Assembly: GCA_033720955.1 (NCBI GenBank)
Contig: JAWWBN010000025.1
Span: forward strand, 1-26,771
DNA: 26,771 nt
Source: JAWWBN01 sp033720955
GTDB lineage: Bacteria; Acidobacteriota; Thermoanaerobaculia; Multivoradales; JAHEKO01
Direction: 5' to 3'
Shown in pieces: positions 1-9,622 of this stretch. Each line of letters opens with the position of its first letter. Positions within the stretch are counted from its first letter, which is position 1. Below the pieces are notes generated by a model. That model saw nothing but the letters and a program-made list of their open reading frames with translations. It did not search any database and was not told the DNA's origin. Position numbers and translations under genes: made by a program.

Positions 1-1001
1 CATACCAGACGGTGGCAGGAGCGCTGCAGCCGCGCCATCTCGCGCCCGAGCAGGCGCGTGTCACCCCGGTCCCAGCCGTCGCTGATGACCAGCACCAGCG
101 CCCCCTGCCCCAGGACGCGCCGCGCCCAGCGGTAGTTGAACTCGCGCAGTGTCTCGCCGATCCGGGTGCCGCCGCCCCAGTCGGCGGCGCGGCGGACACT
201 GGCCTTCAGGGCGCGGTCGATGCGGCGGTCGCGGAGCTGGCGGGTGACGCGGGTCAGCCGGGTGCCGAAGAGGAAGGCCTCGGTGCGCCGGGTGGAGCGG
301 AGAGCCGCGTAGAGGAAGCGCAGCAGGAGTCGCGAGTAGACCTCCATGGAGCCGCTGACGTCGCACAGCAGGACCAGCGGCCTCTCCTTCATGGTCCGCC
401 GCCGGCGGGCCAGCGACAGCGGCTCGCCGCCGTGACGCAGGGCGCCGCGCAGGGTGCGGCGCAGGTCCACCCGGCCCGAGGGGTGGGGTGAGCGGCGGCG
501 GGTGCGCCGCCGGGCCAGGCGGAAGCGGAGCCGCTCCATGAGCCGCTGCACCTCGGCGATCTCCTCGGGCTCGAGGCGGGCGAAGTCCTTGGCGCGCAGC
601 ACCTCGTGCGCGCTGTAGACCTCGAGCGCCGGGTCGCGCTCCGCGGCCTCCGCCCCGTCCCCGGGGGTGGCGCCGGGGGGAGTCAGCCCGGCGAGGACGG
701 AGCGCGCCGGCTCCCCCCGCGCCGGGGCGCGGCCGTGCGGCGGCGACTCGGCGAGGCCGACGGTGCGCCAGAAGCGGTCGAAGAGTCGCTCGAAGACGGC
801 GACCTCGGCCCGCCGGCCCACCAGGACCGTGCGGGCGGCGTCGCGGAAGCGGTCGCGGTCGCCGAGATCGACGTGGCGGAGCGCCTCGGCCAGAGTGACG
901 ATCTCGCCGGCGCCGATCGGCAGCCCCTCGCGCCGCAGCAGTCGGCCGAAGAGGACCAGGTTACCCAGCAGGTGGCCGGCGAGACGCTCGGGCCGGGCCA
1001 T
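1..1001 (-). CDS. CoxE-like VWA-domain protein (3' end cut by window edge)
   Basis: This is the VWA partner of a MoxR AAA ATPase, a pair that in cox-type clusters helps mature the molybdenum/copper hydroxylase. The frame was read directly from the reverse strand. It starts at ATG 1001 after a GGGGGGCGAGG ribosome-binding stretch and stays open to base 1, so the C-terminus lies outside the window. About 333 residues are visible. The N-terminal half is helical and Arg-rich and contains the family-typical YSAHEVLRAKDFARL stretch. The VWA domain follows, with an intact metal-ion-dependent adhesion site: DVSGSM near residues 214-219, GGGTRIG, and SDGWD. The gene begins 13 bases after the moxR stop, so the two are probably co-transcribed and translationally coupled. 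The family assignment is confident. A specific link to the cox genes at 5908-10288 is inferred from the family pairing and proximity. Confidence 0.88.
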   Translation of the reverse strand, partial: MARPERLAGHLLGNLVLFGRLLRREGLPIGAGEIVTLAEALRHVDLGDRDRFRDAARTVLVGRRAEVAVFERLFDRFWRTVGLAESPPHGRAPARGEPARSVLAGLTPPGATPGDGAEAAERDPALEVYSAHEVLRAKDFARLEPEEIAEVQRLMERLRFRLARRRTRRRSPHPSGRVDLRRTLRGALRHGGEPLSLARRRRTMKERPLVLLCDVSGSMEVYSRLLLRFLYAALRSTRRTEAFLFGTRLTRVTRQLRDRRIDRALKASVRRAADWGGGTRIGETLREFNYRWARRVLGQGALVLVISDGWDRGDTRLLGREMARLQRSCHRLV

Positions 1002-1014
1002 CCTCGCCCCCCGG

Positions 1015-1920
1015 CTACGAGGCGGCGGAGCGGGCGAGCAGCCGCTCGACGACCTCGCCCCGCACCAGCTCCACGTCGTCCTGGTACTTCAGCAGCGCCC
1101 CCGAGGTCTCCTCCACGGTCCGCGCCGTGAGCAGCTCCCGGTCCAGGCTCACCAGGGCACGCATCCAGTCCAGGGTCTCGGCCACGCCGGGGCGCTTGTA
1201 GAGGTCCTCCTCCCGCAGCGCCTGGACGAAGGCCACCACCTGGCCGGCCAGCCGGGCGGGCGCCTCGGGCACCTTGGCCTGCACGATCTCGAGCTCCTTC
1301 TCCAGCGAGGGGTAGTCGATCCACTGGTAGAGACAGCGCCGGCGCAGCGCGTCGTGGACCTCGCGGGTGCGGTTGGAGGTGATCACCACGATGGGCGGCG
1401 TCGCGGCGCGCAGGGTGCCCAGCTCGGGCACCGTGACCTGGAAGTCCGACAGGATCTCAAGCAGGAAGGCCTCGAACTCTTCGTCGGCGCGGTCGAGCTC
1501 GTCGATCAGCAGCACCGGCGACCCGACACCCTCCCCCTGGGGCGAGAGGGCCGCCAGCAGCGGCCGCTCGAGCAGGAAGTCGCGGTGGAAGATCTGCTTG
1601 TGGGCGCTCTCCCGCTCCACTGCCCCCGCCGCCTCCATGAGCTTGATCTCCAGGATCTGGCGGCTGTAGTCCCACTCGTAGACCGCGGTCGAGAGGTCGA
1701 GACCCTCGTAGCACTGCAGCCGGATCAGCTTGCGGCCGAGCACCGCGGCCAGCACCTTGGCCACCTCGGTCTTGCCCACTCCGGCCTCGCCCTCCAGCAG
1801 CACCGGCTTGGCCAGCCTGAGCGCCAGGAAGAGGGTGGTGGCCAGCGACGAGCTGGCGAAGTAGCTCTCCTCCCGCAGGCGGCGGTCGAGGGCCTCGATG
1901 CTGTCGAAGGCGGGGGCCAT
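1015..1920 (-). CDS. MoxR-family AAA+ ATPase (CoxD-like)
   Basis: A MoxR-type AAA+ ATPase of 301 residues, a chaperone-like protein that acts with VWA proteins in cofactor insertion or complex maturation. Walker A is GEAGVGKT at residues 44-51, Walker B is VLLIDELD at 136-143, and the sensor 1 region is VITSN at 179-183. It is followed by the conserved EVHDALRRRC stretch, which holds the putative arginine finger. The open frame extends upstream to 2145, but that part is low-complexity Arg/Gly/Trp sequence. ATG 1920 gives the normal family N-terminus, and a TAGAAT -10 hexamer sits 8 bases before it. The VWA gene follows 13 bases downstream. CoxD of carboxydotrophs is the closest functional analogue, but the protein could serve another VWA-dependent enzyme. 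Confidence 0.92.
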   Translation of the reverse strand: MAPAFDSIEALDRRLREESYFASSSLATTLFLALRLAKPVLLEGEAGVGKTEVAKVLAAVLGRKLIRLQCYEGLDLSTAVYEWDYSRQILEIKLMEAAGAVERESAHKQIFHRDFLLERPLLAALSPQGEGVGSPVLLIDELDRADEEFEAFLLEILSDFQVTVPELGTLRAATPPIVVITSNRTREVHDALRRRCLYQWIDYPSLEKELEIVQAKVPEAPARLAGQVVAFVQALREEDLYKRPGVAETLDWMRALVSLDRELLTARTVEETSGALLKYQDDVELVRGEVVERLLARSAAS

Positions 1921-1928
1921 CTCCCGCG

Positions 1929-1934
1929 ATTCTA
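1929..1934 (-). promoter_or_regulatory. -10 hexamer of a probable leaderless moxR promoter
   Basis: On the minus strand TAGAAT (5 of 6 matches to TATAAT) ends 8 bases before the moxR ATG, so transcription would start at or next to the A of the start codon. No convincing -35 element is visible. The GGGAG just before the ATG is too close to act as a normal Shine-Dalgarno site on such a short leader. Confidence 0.5.
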
Positions 1935-1969
1935 GCCCGCCTCCCCGGCCCTCCGCCCCGCCCCGGGGC

Positions 1970-2290
1970 TCACCGGTCGTCGCCGGCGGGGCGCGCCGCC
2001 AGGGTGCGGGCCACCACCCCCCGGACCAGCGACCGCGCCTCGTCCAGCTCGGCCTCCAGGAGCGCGCGGGTGATCTTCCACCGCAGGTCGAGACACTCGC
2101 CCGCCGAGCCGAAGACGAGACAGTGGTCGCACCGGCCCTGCGCACCGCCGGCGTCCTCGCGCGCCAGCTCGCACACCTCCCCCACCTCGTTCAGGCGGCG
2201 CAGGAGCTCCGGCGGATCGTCCACGCCGATGCCGGCCAGGATCCGTCGCCAGCGGACGAGATTGCGGTCACGAGCCCGGGTCCAGTCCAT
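1970..2290 (-). CDS. Hypothetical small protein with four cysteines
   Basis: I do not recognise this 106-residue protein. It begins with an Arg/Trp-rich helix (DWTRARDRNLVRWRR), followed by C40 and then C54-x2-C57-x8-C66. That spacing could bind zinc or an Fe-S cluster. The C-terminal third is predicted helical. There is no signal peptide or membrane segment, so it is probably cytoplasmic. The start at 2290 was chosen because GAGAGGGGGA lies a suitable distance upstream. An in-frame ATG at 2323 would add 11 residues. It sits 49 bases upstream of moxR in the same orientation, so a role with the MoxR/VWA pair is possible but inferred from position only. The regular codon third-position GC and the patterned cysteines argue that it is a real gene. 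Confidence 0.6.
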   Translation of the reverse strand: MDWTRARDRNLVRWRRILAGIGVDDPPELLRRLNEVGEVCELAREDAGGAQGRCDHCLVFGSAGECLDLRWKITRALLEAELDEARSLVRGVVARTLAARPAGDDR

Positions 2291-2371
2291 CGCGCCGTCC
2301 CCCTCTCGGAGCCTCCCCATCATGGACCCGGCCGGCGGCCGGCGCCAGATGCGTACGGGTGGCCCCGCCGA

Positions 2372-2387
2372 CCGCCCGTCGGGGCGG
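2372..2387 (-). terminator. Short GC hairpin after arsM (weak terminator candidate)
   Basis: A perfect 6-bp stem (CCGCCC/GGGCGG) closes a 4-base loop 9 bases after the arsM stop. No T-tract follows, so it may not terminate on its own. In sequence this rich in GC such a stem can arise by chance. Confidence 0.22.
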
Positions 2388-2396
2388 GCCGGGGCG

Positions 2397-3245
2397 TCAG
2401 CTCGGACGGAAGGCGCGGTAGGTGATCGAGCGCACCCGACCCTCGAGCTCGGCCAGGGTGACGCCCGTGTGAGCCAGCATCTCCGCCGCCTCGGCGGGGA
2501 TCTCGCCGGCGAAGAGCTCCAGGGCGTCGCGATCGGAGAGGATCTCGATCCCGGTCAGCCCGGCCGCGGTGAGGGCGCCGAAGTAGTCGTCGCGCAGCAG
2601 GGCGCCGGCGACGCAGCCGACCCAGGCCAGCAGGTCCCGGCCGATTGCCTCCGGCAGCGGCCGATCCAGCACCACGTCGGAGACGACCAGCCGGCCGCCG
2701 GGCTTGAGCACCCGAGCCACCTCGGCGAAGACCGCCGCCTTGTCGGGCACCAGGTTGATCACGCAGTTGCTGGTGACCGCGTCCACGGAGGCGTCCTCGA
2801 CCGGCAGGGCCTCCAGCCTCCCCAGACGAAACTCCACCTGGTCAAAGCCGTTCTCGCGGGCCGCGGCGCCGGCGCGGGCGATCATCTCCTCGGTCATGTC
2901 GACGCCGATCACGCGGCCGTCCGGGCCCACCTCGCGGGCCGCCAGGAAGGCGTCGATGCCCCCGCCGGAGCCCAGGTCGAGCACCGTCTCGCCGGGCTGG
3001 AGGGCCAGCAGGGAGACCGGGGCGCCGCAGCCGAGTCCCAGGTTGGCCTCCTCGGGCAGCGTCGCGAGCTGGTCGTCGGAGTAGCCGAGCCGGTGGGCGG
3101 TGGTCCCGGGGTCGGCGGGCGTTCCCGGGGGGCCGCCGCAGCAGCCGGAGTCGGACGAGCGGGCGATGGCGCCGTAGCGCTCTCTGACCCGCTCGACCAC
3201 CTGGTCCGCGGAGTCGGGAAGGGTCGGGCTCTTGGTGTCGGTCAT
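2397..3245 (-). CDS. arsM: Arsenite S-adenosylmethionine methyltransferase ArsM
   Basis: Methylates As(III) using S-adenosylmethionine and glutathione or a similar thiol, giving methylated and partly volatile arsenicals; cytoplasmic. The 282-residue length is typical of bacterial ArsM. SAM motif I is DLGSGGGID at residues 90-98, with the acidic motif II residue in GVDMTEEM (114-121). The three family cysteines that bind As(III) are visible: C73 in GLGCGAP, C161 in SNCVINL and C211 in WVGCVAG. An extra CC pair lies at 35-36. The start is well supported by CCAGGAGG 6 bases before the ATG. It lies 84 bases downstream of arsR on the same strand and has its own candidate ArsR-controlled promoter, so arsenic-inducible expression is expected. 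There is no arsenite pump or arsenate reductase gene in the window. Confidence 0.94.
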   Translation of the reverse strand: MTDTKSPTLPDSADQVVERVRERYGAIARSSDSGCCGGPPGTPADPGTTAHRLGYSDDQLATLPEEANLGLGCGAPVSLLALQPGETVLDLGSGGGIDAFLAAREVGPDGRVIGVDMTEEMIARAGAAARENGFDQVEFRLGRLEALPVEDASVDAVTSNCVINLVPDKAAVFAEVARVLKPGGRLVVSDVVLDRPLPEAIGRDLLAWVGCVAGALLRDDYFGALTAAGLTGIEILSDRDALELFAGEIPAEAAEMLAHTGVTLAELEGRVRSITYRAFRPS

Positions 3246-3267
3246 CGGGGCCTCCTGGTGTAGGAAG

Positions 3268-3289
3268 TTTCTGCAATTGTCGAAATAGC
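3268..3289 (-). promoter_or_regulatory. Candidate ArsR operator upstream of arsM
   Basis: The segment 3268-3285, TTTCTGCAATTGTCGAAA, is an imperfect palindrome centred on CAATTG (14 of 18 positions symmetric). On the minus strand it overlaps GCTATTTCGACA (3278-3289), which nearly matches GCTATACTTCGACA in front of arsR. A site about 23-45 bases before the arsM ATG is well placed to control its promoter. ArsR binding is inferred. Confidence 0.5.
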
Positions 3290-3329
3290 TGCGACCGGGC
3301 GGGCGGGGAGGAGGGAGGGCCTCTCGCGG

Positions 3330-3638
3330 TCAGCCCTCGAGGAAGGTCCGCAGGCGGGCGAGCACGTCGCGGTTGGGGGTGCAGTAGACCCACTGGCCGC
3401 GCTTGACGCAGTCGATGAGGCCGGCGTTGCGGAGCTCTTTGAGGTGGTGGGACACGGTGGAGAGGGCGAGGTCGAAGCGTCGCGCGATCTCCGAGACCGT
3501 CTCGCCCTCCTCCCCGGGCTCGAAGCGGCAGCTCTCGCCGCAGCACTCCCTCAGGAGCTGCAGGATGGCCAGCCGGTTCGGGTCGGCGAGAGCCTTGAAG
3601 ACGGCGGCGATCTCGGCAGTGGAGTTAGACGCTTGCAT
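3330..3638 (-). CDS. arsR: ArsR/SmtB-family metalloregulator
   Basis: A winged-helix repressor expected to leave DNA when it binds As(III) or another thiophilic metal. The chosen start (3638) gives 102 residues with the usual family N-terminus, AAVFKALADPNRLAILQLL at 11-29. The recognition helix region is ALSTVSHHLKELRNAG (58-73), followed by the wing. C32, C33 and C37 form a cluster in an acidic loop just before the DNA-binding helices, and C77 and C86 lie later. These are candidate As(III) ligands, placed differently from the CVC motif of the E. coli repressor. The open frame extends to a GTG at 3695 that overlaps the kinase stop as GTGA. I prefer 3638 because an extended -10 lies directly before it and homologues start there. 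arsM follows on the same strand. Confidence 0.9.
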   Translation of the reverse strand: MQASNSTAEIAAVFKALADPNRLAILQLLRECCGESCRFEPGEEGETVSEIARRFDLALSTVSHHLKELRNAGLIDCVKRGQWVYCTPNRDVLARLRTFLEG

Positions 3639-3641
3639 GAC

Positions 3642-3656
3642 TGTCGAAGTATAGCA
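3642..3656 (-). promoter_or_regulatory. arsR promoter: extended -10 fused to a candidate operator
   Basis: Reading the minus strand, TGCTATACT (3648-3656) is an extended -10, and TTCGACA follows at once. The ATG begins 9 bases after the hexamer, so the transcript would have almost no leader; no Shine-Dalgarno is visible. The GCTATACTTCGACA block resembles the arsM upstream element at 3278-3289, which suggests autoregulation by ArsR. Confidence 0.55.
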
Positions 3657-3691
3657 CACTTCCCCTCGCCGGCCCCGGCGGGCGCGGTGGC

Positions 3692-5833
3692 TCACGCCTC
3701 GCCGAACATCTCCACGAACTCCGGGTGCCCGTGGAGGCTAGCCAGATCCGGGTCGGTGCGGGGCCAGTCGGCGATGTAGGAGGGGAGGTTCTTGATGCCC
3801 TCGCGGAGCTCGGCGATGGCGCGGTCGGGGCGGCCGGCCAGGGCGTAGGTGCAGGCGGCGTTGTACCGGGTCCGGCCGTCGTCCGGCGCGAGGGCGATGG
3901 CGCGCTCGATCTGCTCGACGCCCGCCTCCGGCTCGCCCAGGCGCATCAGGGTGACCGCCAGGAGCGAGCGCTCGTGGACCGCTTCGGGGTCCCGTCGCAG
4001 CGTCTCGACCGCCCGCTCGCGCAGGAGCTCGAGGGTGCGCCGGGTGTCGTTCTCGCGGCCCAGCATCTCGTAGCAGTTGGCCAGCAGGCTCAGGGCGAAG
4101 GTGCGGTCGGTCAGGTCGCGGAGGATCGGCAGCGCCTCCTCCGGCCGGTCCAGCGTGAGGTAGCTCCAGCCCGCCCACTCGCGGGCCTGGGCGTCGTCGG
4201 GATCGAGAGAGAGCACCTTCTCGATCTGCTCGAGGATCTTCTCCGGGTCCCCCTCCAGCCGCCGGACCATCAGCACCACGCTCTCGGCGTCGGGCAGGTC
4301 GGGCTCGAGCTCCAGCGCCCGCTGCGCGGAGGCCAGCGCCTTCGGAGCCACCTCGAGGCCCGCCCACCAGCGCAGACCGCGGCGGGCGTAGCACTCGCCC
4401 AGGGCGGCGTGAGCCAGCGCGAACTCCGGGTCGAGGACCAGGGCCTGCTGCAGCAGACGCTCGCCTCGCAGGTTGGCCTCGCGCGACTTGTCGAGGAGCT
4501 CCCGCGCCTTGAGGTAGAGGGTGTACGCCTCGGTGTTCTTCGCCGGCGCCCGGTGGAGGATCTCGCGCTCCTCCGGGTGCAGCGCCACCTTCAGGGCGCT
4601 CACGATGCGGTTGGAGACCTCCTCCTGCACCCCGAAGAGATCCTCCAGGGTGCGGTCGAAGCGCTCCGCCCACATCAGGTGGCCGTCGGTGCTGCGGCTG
4701 AGCTGGACGCTGATCCGGGCGCGGTTCCCCAGCCGGCGGACGCTGCCGGTCATCACGTAGTCGGCGCCCAGCTCGCGGGCGAGGGTGCGCGGCGGCACCT
4801 GCCGCTGGGCGTAGCCGGCCACCTCGCCGCGCGCCGCGACCCGCAGCCCCTCCAGCCGGGAGAGGTCCACGATCAGGTCCTCCACCAGACCCGTGGCGAG
4901 GTAGGCGTCGTCCGGGTCGGCCGAGAGCACCTCGAAGGGCAGGACCGCCAGACGCGGCCCGGGCGGCGCGGCCGCGCCCCGCCGGGGCAGGACCAGGGTC
5001 GTGCGCACCGCCTCGGAGCGCAGCTTCTCGGCACAGGCCGCCAGGTCGGCCAGCACGTCCTCGGCGCGGCCGTAGCGGTGGGCCGGGTCCTTGCGCAGCA
5101 GCTTCATCACCAGGTAGCCCAGGTCGGCGTCGATCTCCGGGCGCAGGGTCTCCGGCCGCTCCGGCTCGTGCTCCAGGATCTGCCGGAAGACCTCCGCGTA
5201 GTCACGTCCGGGGAAGGGCAGCCTCCCGGTGAGGGCCTGGTAGAGGATGACGCCCAGGGCCCACAGATCGGAGCGGTTGTCCGGGCAGCGGCCGTTGACC
5301 TGCTCCGGCGCCATGGTGACGGGGGTGCCGAGGAGCGAGCCGGGAGTGGTGAGGTGGGGCAGGGCGGCGACGCTCGCGAGGCCGAAGTCGAGGATCTTGG
5401 GCCCGCGGGGGGAGAGGATGATGTTGGCGGGCTTCAGGTCCCGGTGGACGATACCCAGGGCGTGCACCTCCGCCAGGGCGTCGGCGATCGCCGTGGCCAG
5501 CTCCAGGGCGTCGGCCACCGGCAGGCGGCCGCGCTCCAGCCGCTCGCCCAGGGTCTCCCCCTCGAAGTACTGCATCACGAGGTAGGGCCGGCCGTCGATC
5601 TCGCCGGCCTCGTAGACCGTGGCCACCGCCGGGTGGTCGATGGTCGCCGTCGCCTGCGCCTCCCGGATCAGCCGCGCGACGCCGTCCTCGTCGGCGCCCA
5701 GCCCCGTGGGCAGGAGCTTCACCGCCACCTTGCGGGGGAGTTGGGTGTCCTCGGCCAGCCAGACCTCGCCCATGGCGCCGCTGCCGAGGGGCTCGAGCAG
5801 CCGGTAGTGGGAGACCAGGTCGCCGGAGGGCAC
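3692..5833 (-). CDS. Ser/Thr protein kinase with TolB-like and TPR domains
   Basis: A 713-residue cytoplasmic signalling protein. The Hanks-type kinase domain (about 10-270) is complete: glycine loop GSGAMGEVW (17-25), lysine K39 in VAVK, catalytic loop HRDLKPAN (130-137), DFG (149-151) and APEQ (175-178). A TolB/FlgO-like alpha-beta domain follows (about 292-425, beginning LAVLPFEVLSADPDDAYLA). The remainder is TPR repeats, for example the segments ending ALVLDPEFALAHAALGECY and IALAPDDGRTRYNAACTYA. No transmembrane helix is seen, unlike the PknB type with extracellular sensors, so input probably comes through protein binding to the TPRs. This architecture is common in Acidobacteriota. The start is a GTG preceded by AGGAGAGGAG. 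It lies 74 bases after coxM and has its own extended -10. Its targets are unknown. Confidence 0.92.
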   Translation of the reverse strand: MPSGDLVSHYRLLEPLGSGAMGEVWLAEDTQLPRKVAVKLLPTGLGADEDGVARLIREAQATATIDHPAVATVYEAGEIDGRPYLVMQYFEGETLGERLERGRLPVADALELATAIADALAEVHALGIVHRDLKPANIILSPRGPKILDFGLASVAALPHLTTPGSLLGTPVTMAPEQVNGRCPDNRSDLWALGVILYQALTGRLPFPGRDYAEVFRQILEHEPERPETLRPEIDADLGYLVMKLLRKDPAHRYGRAEDVLADLAACAEKLRSEAVRTTLVLPRRGAAAPPGPRLAVLPFEVLSADPDDAYLATGLVEDLIVDLSRLEGLRVAARGEVAGYAQRQVPPRTLARELGADYVMTGSVRRLGNRARISVQLSRSTDGHLMWAERFDRTLEDLFGVQEEVSNRIVSALKVALHPEEREILHRAPAKNTEAYTLYLKARELLDKSREANLRGERLLQQALVLDPEFALAHAALGECYARRGLRWWAGLEVAPKALASAQRALELEPDLPDAESVVLMVRRLEGDPEKILEQIEKVLSLDPDDAQAREWAGWSYLTLDRPEEALPILRDLTDRTFALSLLANCYEMLGRENDTRRTLELLRERAVETLRRDPEAVHERSLLAVTLMRLGEPEAGVEQIERAIALAPDDGRTRYNAACTYALAGRPDRAIAELREGIKNLPSYIADWPRTDPDLASLHGHPEFVEMFGEA

Positions 5834-5872
5834 GGGAGCAGCTCCTCTCCTGAGCGGAGGGCGGGCTGGGCG

Positions 5873-5881
5873 AGCCTAGCA
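5873..5881 (-). promoter_or_regulatory. Extended -10 element for the kinase gene
   Basis: TGCTAGGCT on the minus strand resembles an extended -10 (TGn plus hexamer). It predicts a start near 5866 and a leader of about 33 bases that carries the Shine-Dalgarno site. It implies that the kinase can be transcribed separately from the cox operon. No -35 match was found. Confidence 0.4.
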
Positions 5882-5907
5882 GCCCGGGGTTCGGCGGCCG
5901 GGGCCGC

Positions 5908-6770
<863 letters not shown>

Positions 6771-6771
<1 letters not shown>

Positions 6772-9115
6772 CAGGAGCCCTCCCCGTTGCGCAGCGCGCG
6801 CCAGATCCTCTCCGGCGTGAGCGGCATGTCCAGGTGTCGGACGCCGTACGGTCTCAGGGCGTCCACGACCGCGTTGGCGACGGCCGCCGGCGAGGCGATG
6901 GTCCCGGCCTCGCCGACCCCCTTCACCCCCAGCGGGTTGTGGGGACAGGGGGTCACGGTGTGGTCGAGCCGGTAGGAGACCAGCTTGTGGGCCCGCGGCA
7001 GGGCGTAGTCGAGAAGGGTCGCGGTCAGGAGCTGGCCGTTCTCGTCGTAGACGGCGTTCTCCCACAGCGCCTGGCCGACACCCTGGGCGATGCCCCCGTG
7101 GATCTGGCCGGCGACGATCATGGGGTTGATCTGGTTGCCGCAGTCGTCCACCGCGGTGTAGCCGACGAGCTCCACCTCGCCGGTCTCGGGGTCGATCTCG
7201 ACCACGGCGACGTGGGTGCCGAAGGGGTAGGTGAAGTTGGCCGGGTCGTAGAAGCTGGTCTCCTCGAGCCCGGGCTCGAGCCCCTCGGGGTAGTCGTGGG
7301 CCAGGTAGGCCTGCAGCGCCACCTCGCCCCAGGCTCGCGCCTTCGAGGGCGCGCCTCGCACGAAGAAGCTGCCGTCCTCGAACTCCATGTCCTCGTCGGC
7401 GGCCTCCAGGAGGTGGGCGGCGATCTTCTTGCCCTTGGCGATCACCTTGTCGAGGCTCCTGGCCAGCGCCGAGCCCCCCACCGCCAGGCTGCGACTGCCG
7501 TAGGTGCCCATGCCGAACTGCACCTCGCGGGTGTCGCCCTCGATCACGTCCACCTGGTCGATGTCGATCCCCAGGGTGTCGGCGACGATCTGGGCGAAGG
7601 TGGTCTGGTGCCCCTGGCCGTGGGACGAGGTGCCGACGTAGGCCGTCACGCTGCCCGACGGGTGGACCCGCACCTTGGCGCTCTCCCACAGCCCCGCCTG
7701 GGCCCCCAGGGAGCCGACGACCGCCGAGGGGGCGATGCCGCACGCCTCGATGTAGGAGGAGAGGCCGATGCCCAGGAGCTTGCCGCCCTCGACGCGTCGG
7801 CGCTGCTGCTCGCGCCGCAGGCCGGCGTAGTCGGCCAGCTCCAGCGCCCGGTCGAGCGCCGGCTCGTAGTTGCCGCTGTCGTAGGCGAGCGCCACCTGGG
7901 TCTGGTAGGGGAAGGCGTCGGCGGGGATGAAGTTCCGGCGCCGCATCTCGGCCGGGTCGAGACCCGCCTCGGCGGCGGCCAGGTCGATCAGCCGCTCGAT
8001 GACGTAGGTCGCCTCCGGGCGCCCGGCGCCGCGGTAGGCGTCCACCGGGCAGGTGGTGGTGAAGGTGCCGACCGTGCGCACCCAGATCGCCGGGATGTCG
8101 TACTGCCCCGACAGCAGGGTGCCGTAGAGATAGGTCGGCACCGCCGGCGCGAAGGTCGACAGATACGCCCCCATGGCGGCGTGGGTGACCACCCGGACGC
8201 CGACGATGCGGCCCTCCGCGTCGAGGGCCATCTCGGCGAGCGACCGGTGATCCCGGCCGTGGGCGTCGGTCAGGTTGGTCTCGGAACGGGTGGCGGTCCA
8301 CTTGACCGGCCGCCCGAGCTGCATCGAGCAGAAGGCGGTGATGGCCTCGTCGGGGTAGTGGTGGATCTTGGAGCCGAAGCCGCCTCCCACCTCCGGCGCG
8401 ATGACGCGGATCTTGTGCTCCGGCAGGCCCAGCGAGGCGATCGTCATGAGCAGCCGGTGCAGATGGGGGTTCTGGGTGGTCATCCGCAGCGTGTGCTCGC
8501 CGCGGGTGCCGTCCCAATCGGCCAGACAGGCACGCGGCTCGACCGCGTGCGGGATCAGACGGTTGTTGCGCAGATCCGCCTTCACCGTGAGCGCGGCGCC
8601 CTCGAAGGCGGCGTCGGTGGCGGCCCGGTCGCCCAGCTCCCAGTCGAAGGCGACGTTGCCGGGGGCCTCGTCGTGAACCTGCGGCGCACCCTCGTCGGCG
8701 GCGCCCCGCGGGTCGGTCACCGCCGGCAGCGGCTCGTACTCGACCTGTACCCGCTCGGCGGCGTCCGCGGCGGCGGCGGCGCTCTCCGCCACCACCACAG
8801 CCACCGCGTCGCCCACGTAGCGGACTCTCTCGGTGGCGAGGATCGGATGGGCCGGGGTCTTGATCCCCGGCAGCAGCCAGCCCACCGGCACCACGCCGCC
8901 GATGTCGCTCGCCTCGACGTCGGCGCCGGTGTAGACCGCCGCCACCCCGGGCGCGGCGGCGGCGGCCGAGACGTCCACCCCGCCGACCGTCGCGTGGGCG
9001 TAGGGACTCCGCACGATCGCCGCGTGCGCCATGCCCGGCAGAGCCAGGTCGTCGGTGTACTTGCCCTTTCCGGTGACGAGGGCGGGGTCCTCGCGCCGCT
9101 TGATCGACGAGCCGA

Positions 9116-9119
<4 letters not shown>
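6771..9119 (-). CDS. Molybdopterin-binding large subunit, form II CoxL-like
   Basis: The catalytic subunit (782 residues) of a molybdenum hydroxylase that binds molybdopterin cytosine dinucleotide. Seen in the sequence are an N-terminal a/b hammerhead domain (about 15-130), VGGGFGSKIH (244-253) at the cofactor site, and AYRGAGR at 361-367. The C-terminal GVGEAGT contains the conserved catalytic glutamate E737. True carboxydotroph (form I) CoxL has AYxCSFR with the Cu-binding cysteine at this loop; AYRGAGR defines form II enzymes. CO oxidation by form II proteins has been debated, and an aldehyde, purine or other aromatic substrate is possible. It overlaps coxS by 4 bases (ATGA) and coxM by 1 base. 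There is no Tat or Sec signal, so it is cytoplasmic. Confidence 0.93.
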
Positions 9120-9586
<467 letters not shown>

Positions 9587-9622
9587 CTGTCCTCCTTCCC
9601 GATCTTCAGGTCCACCGCCGGC

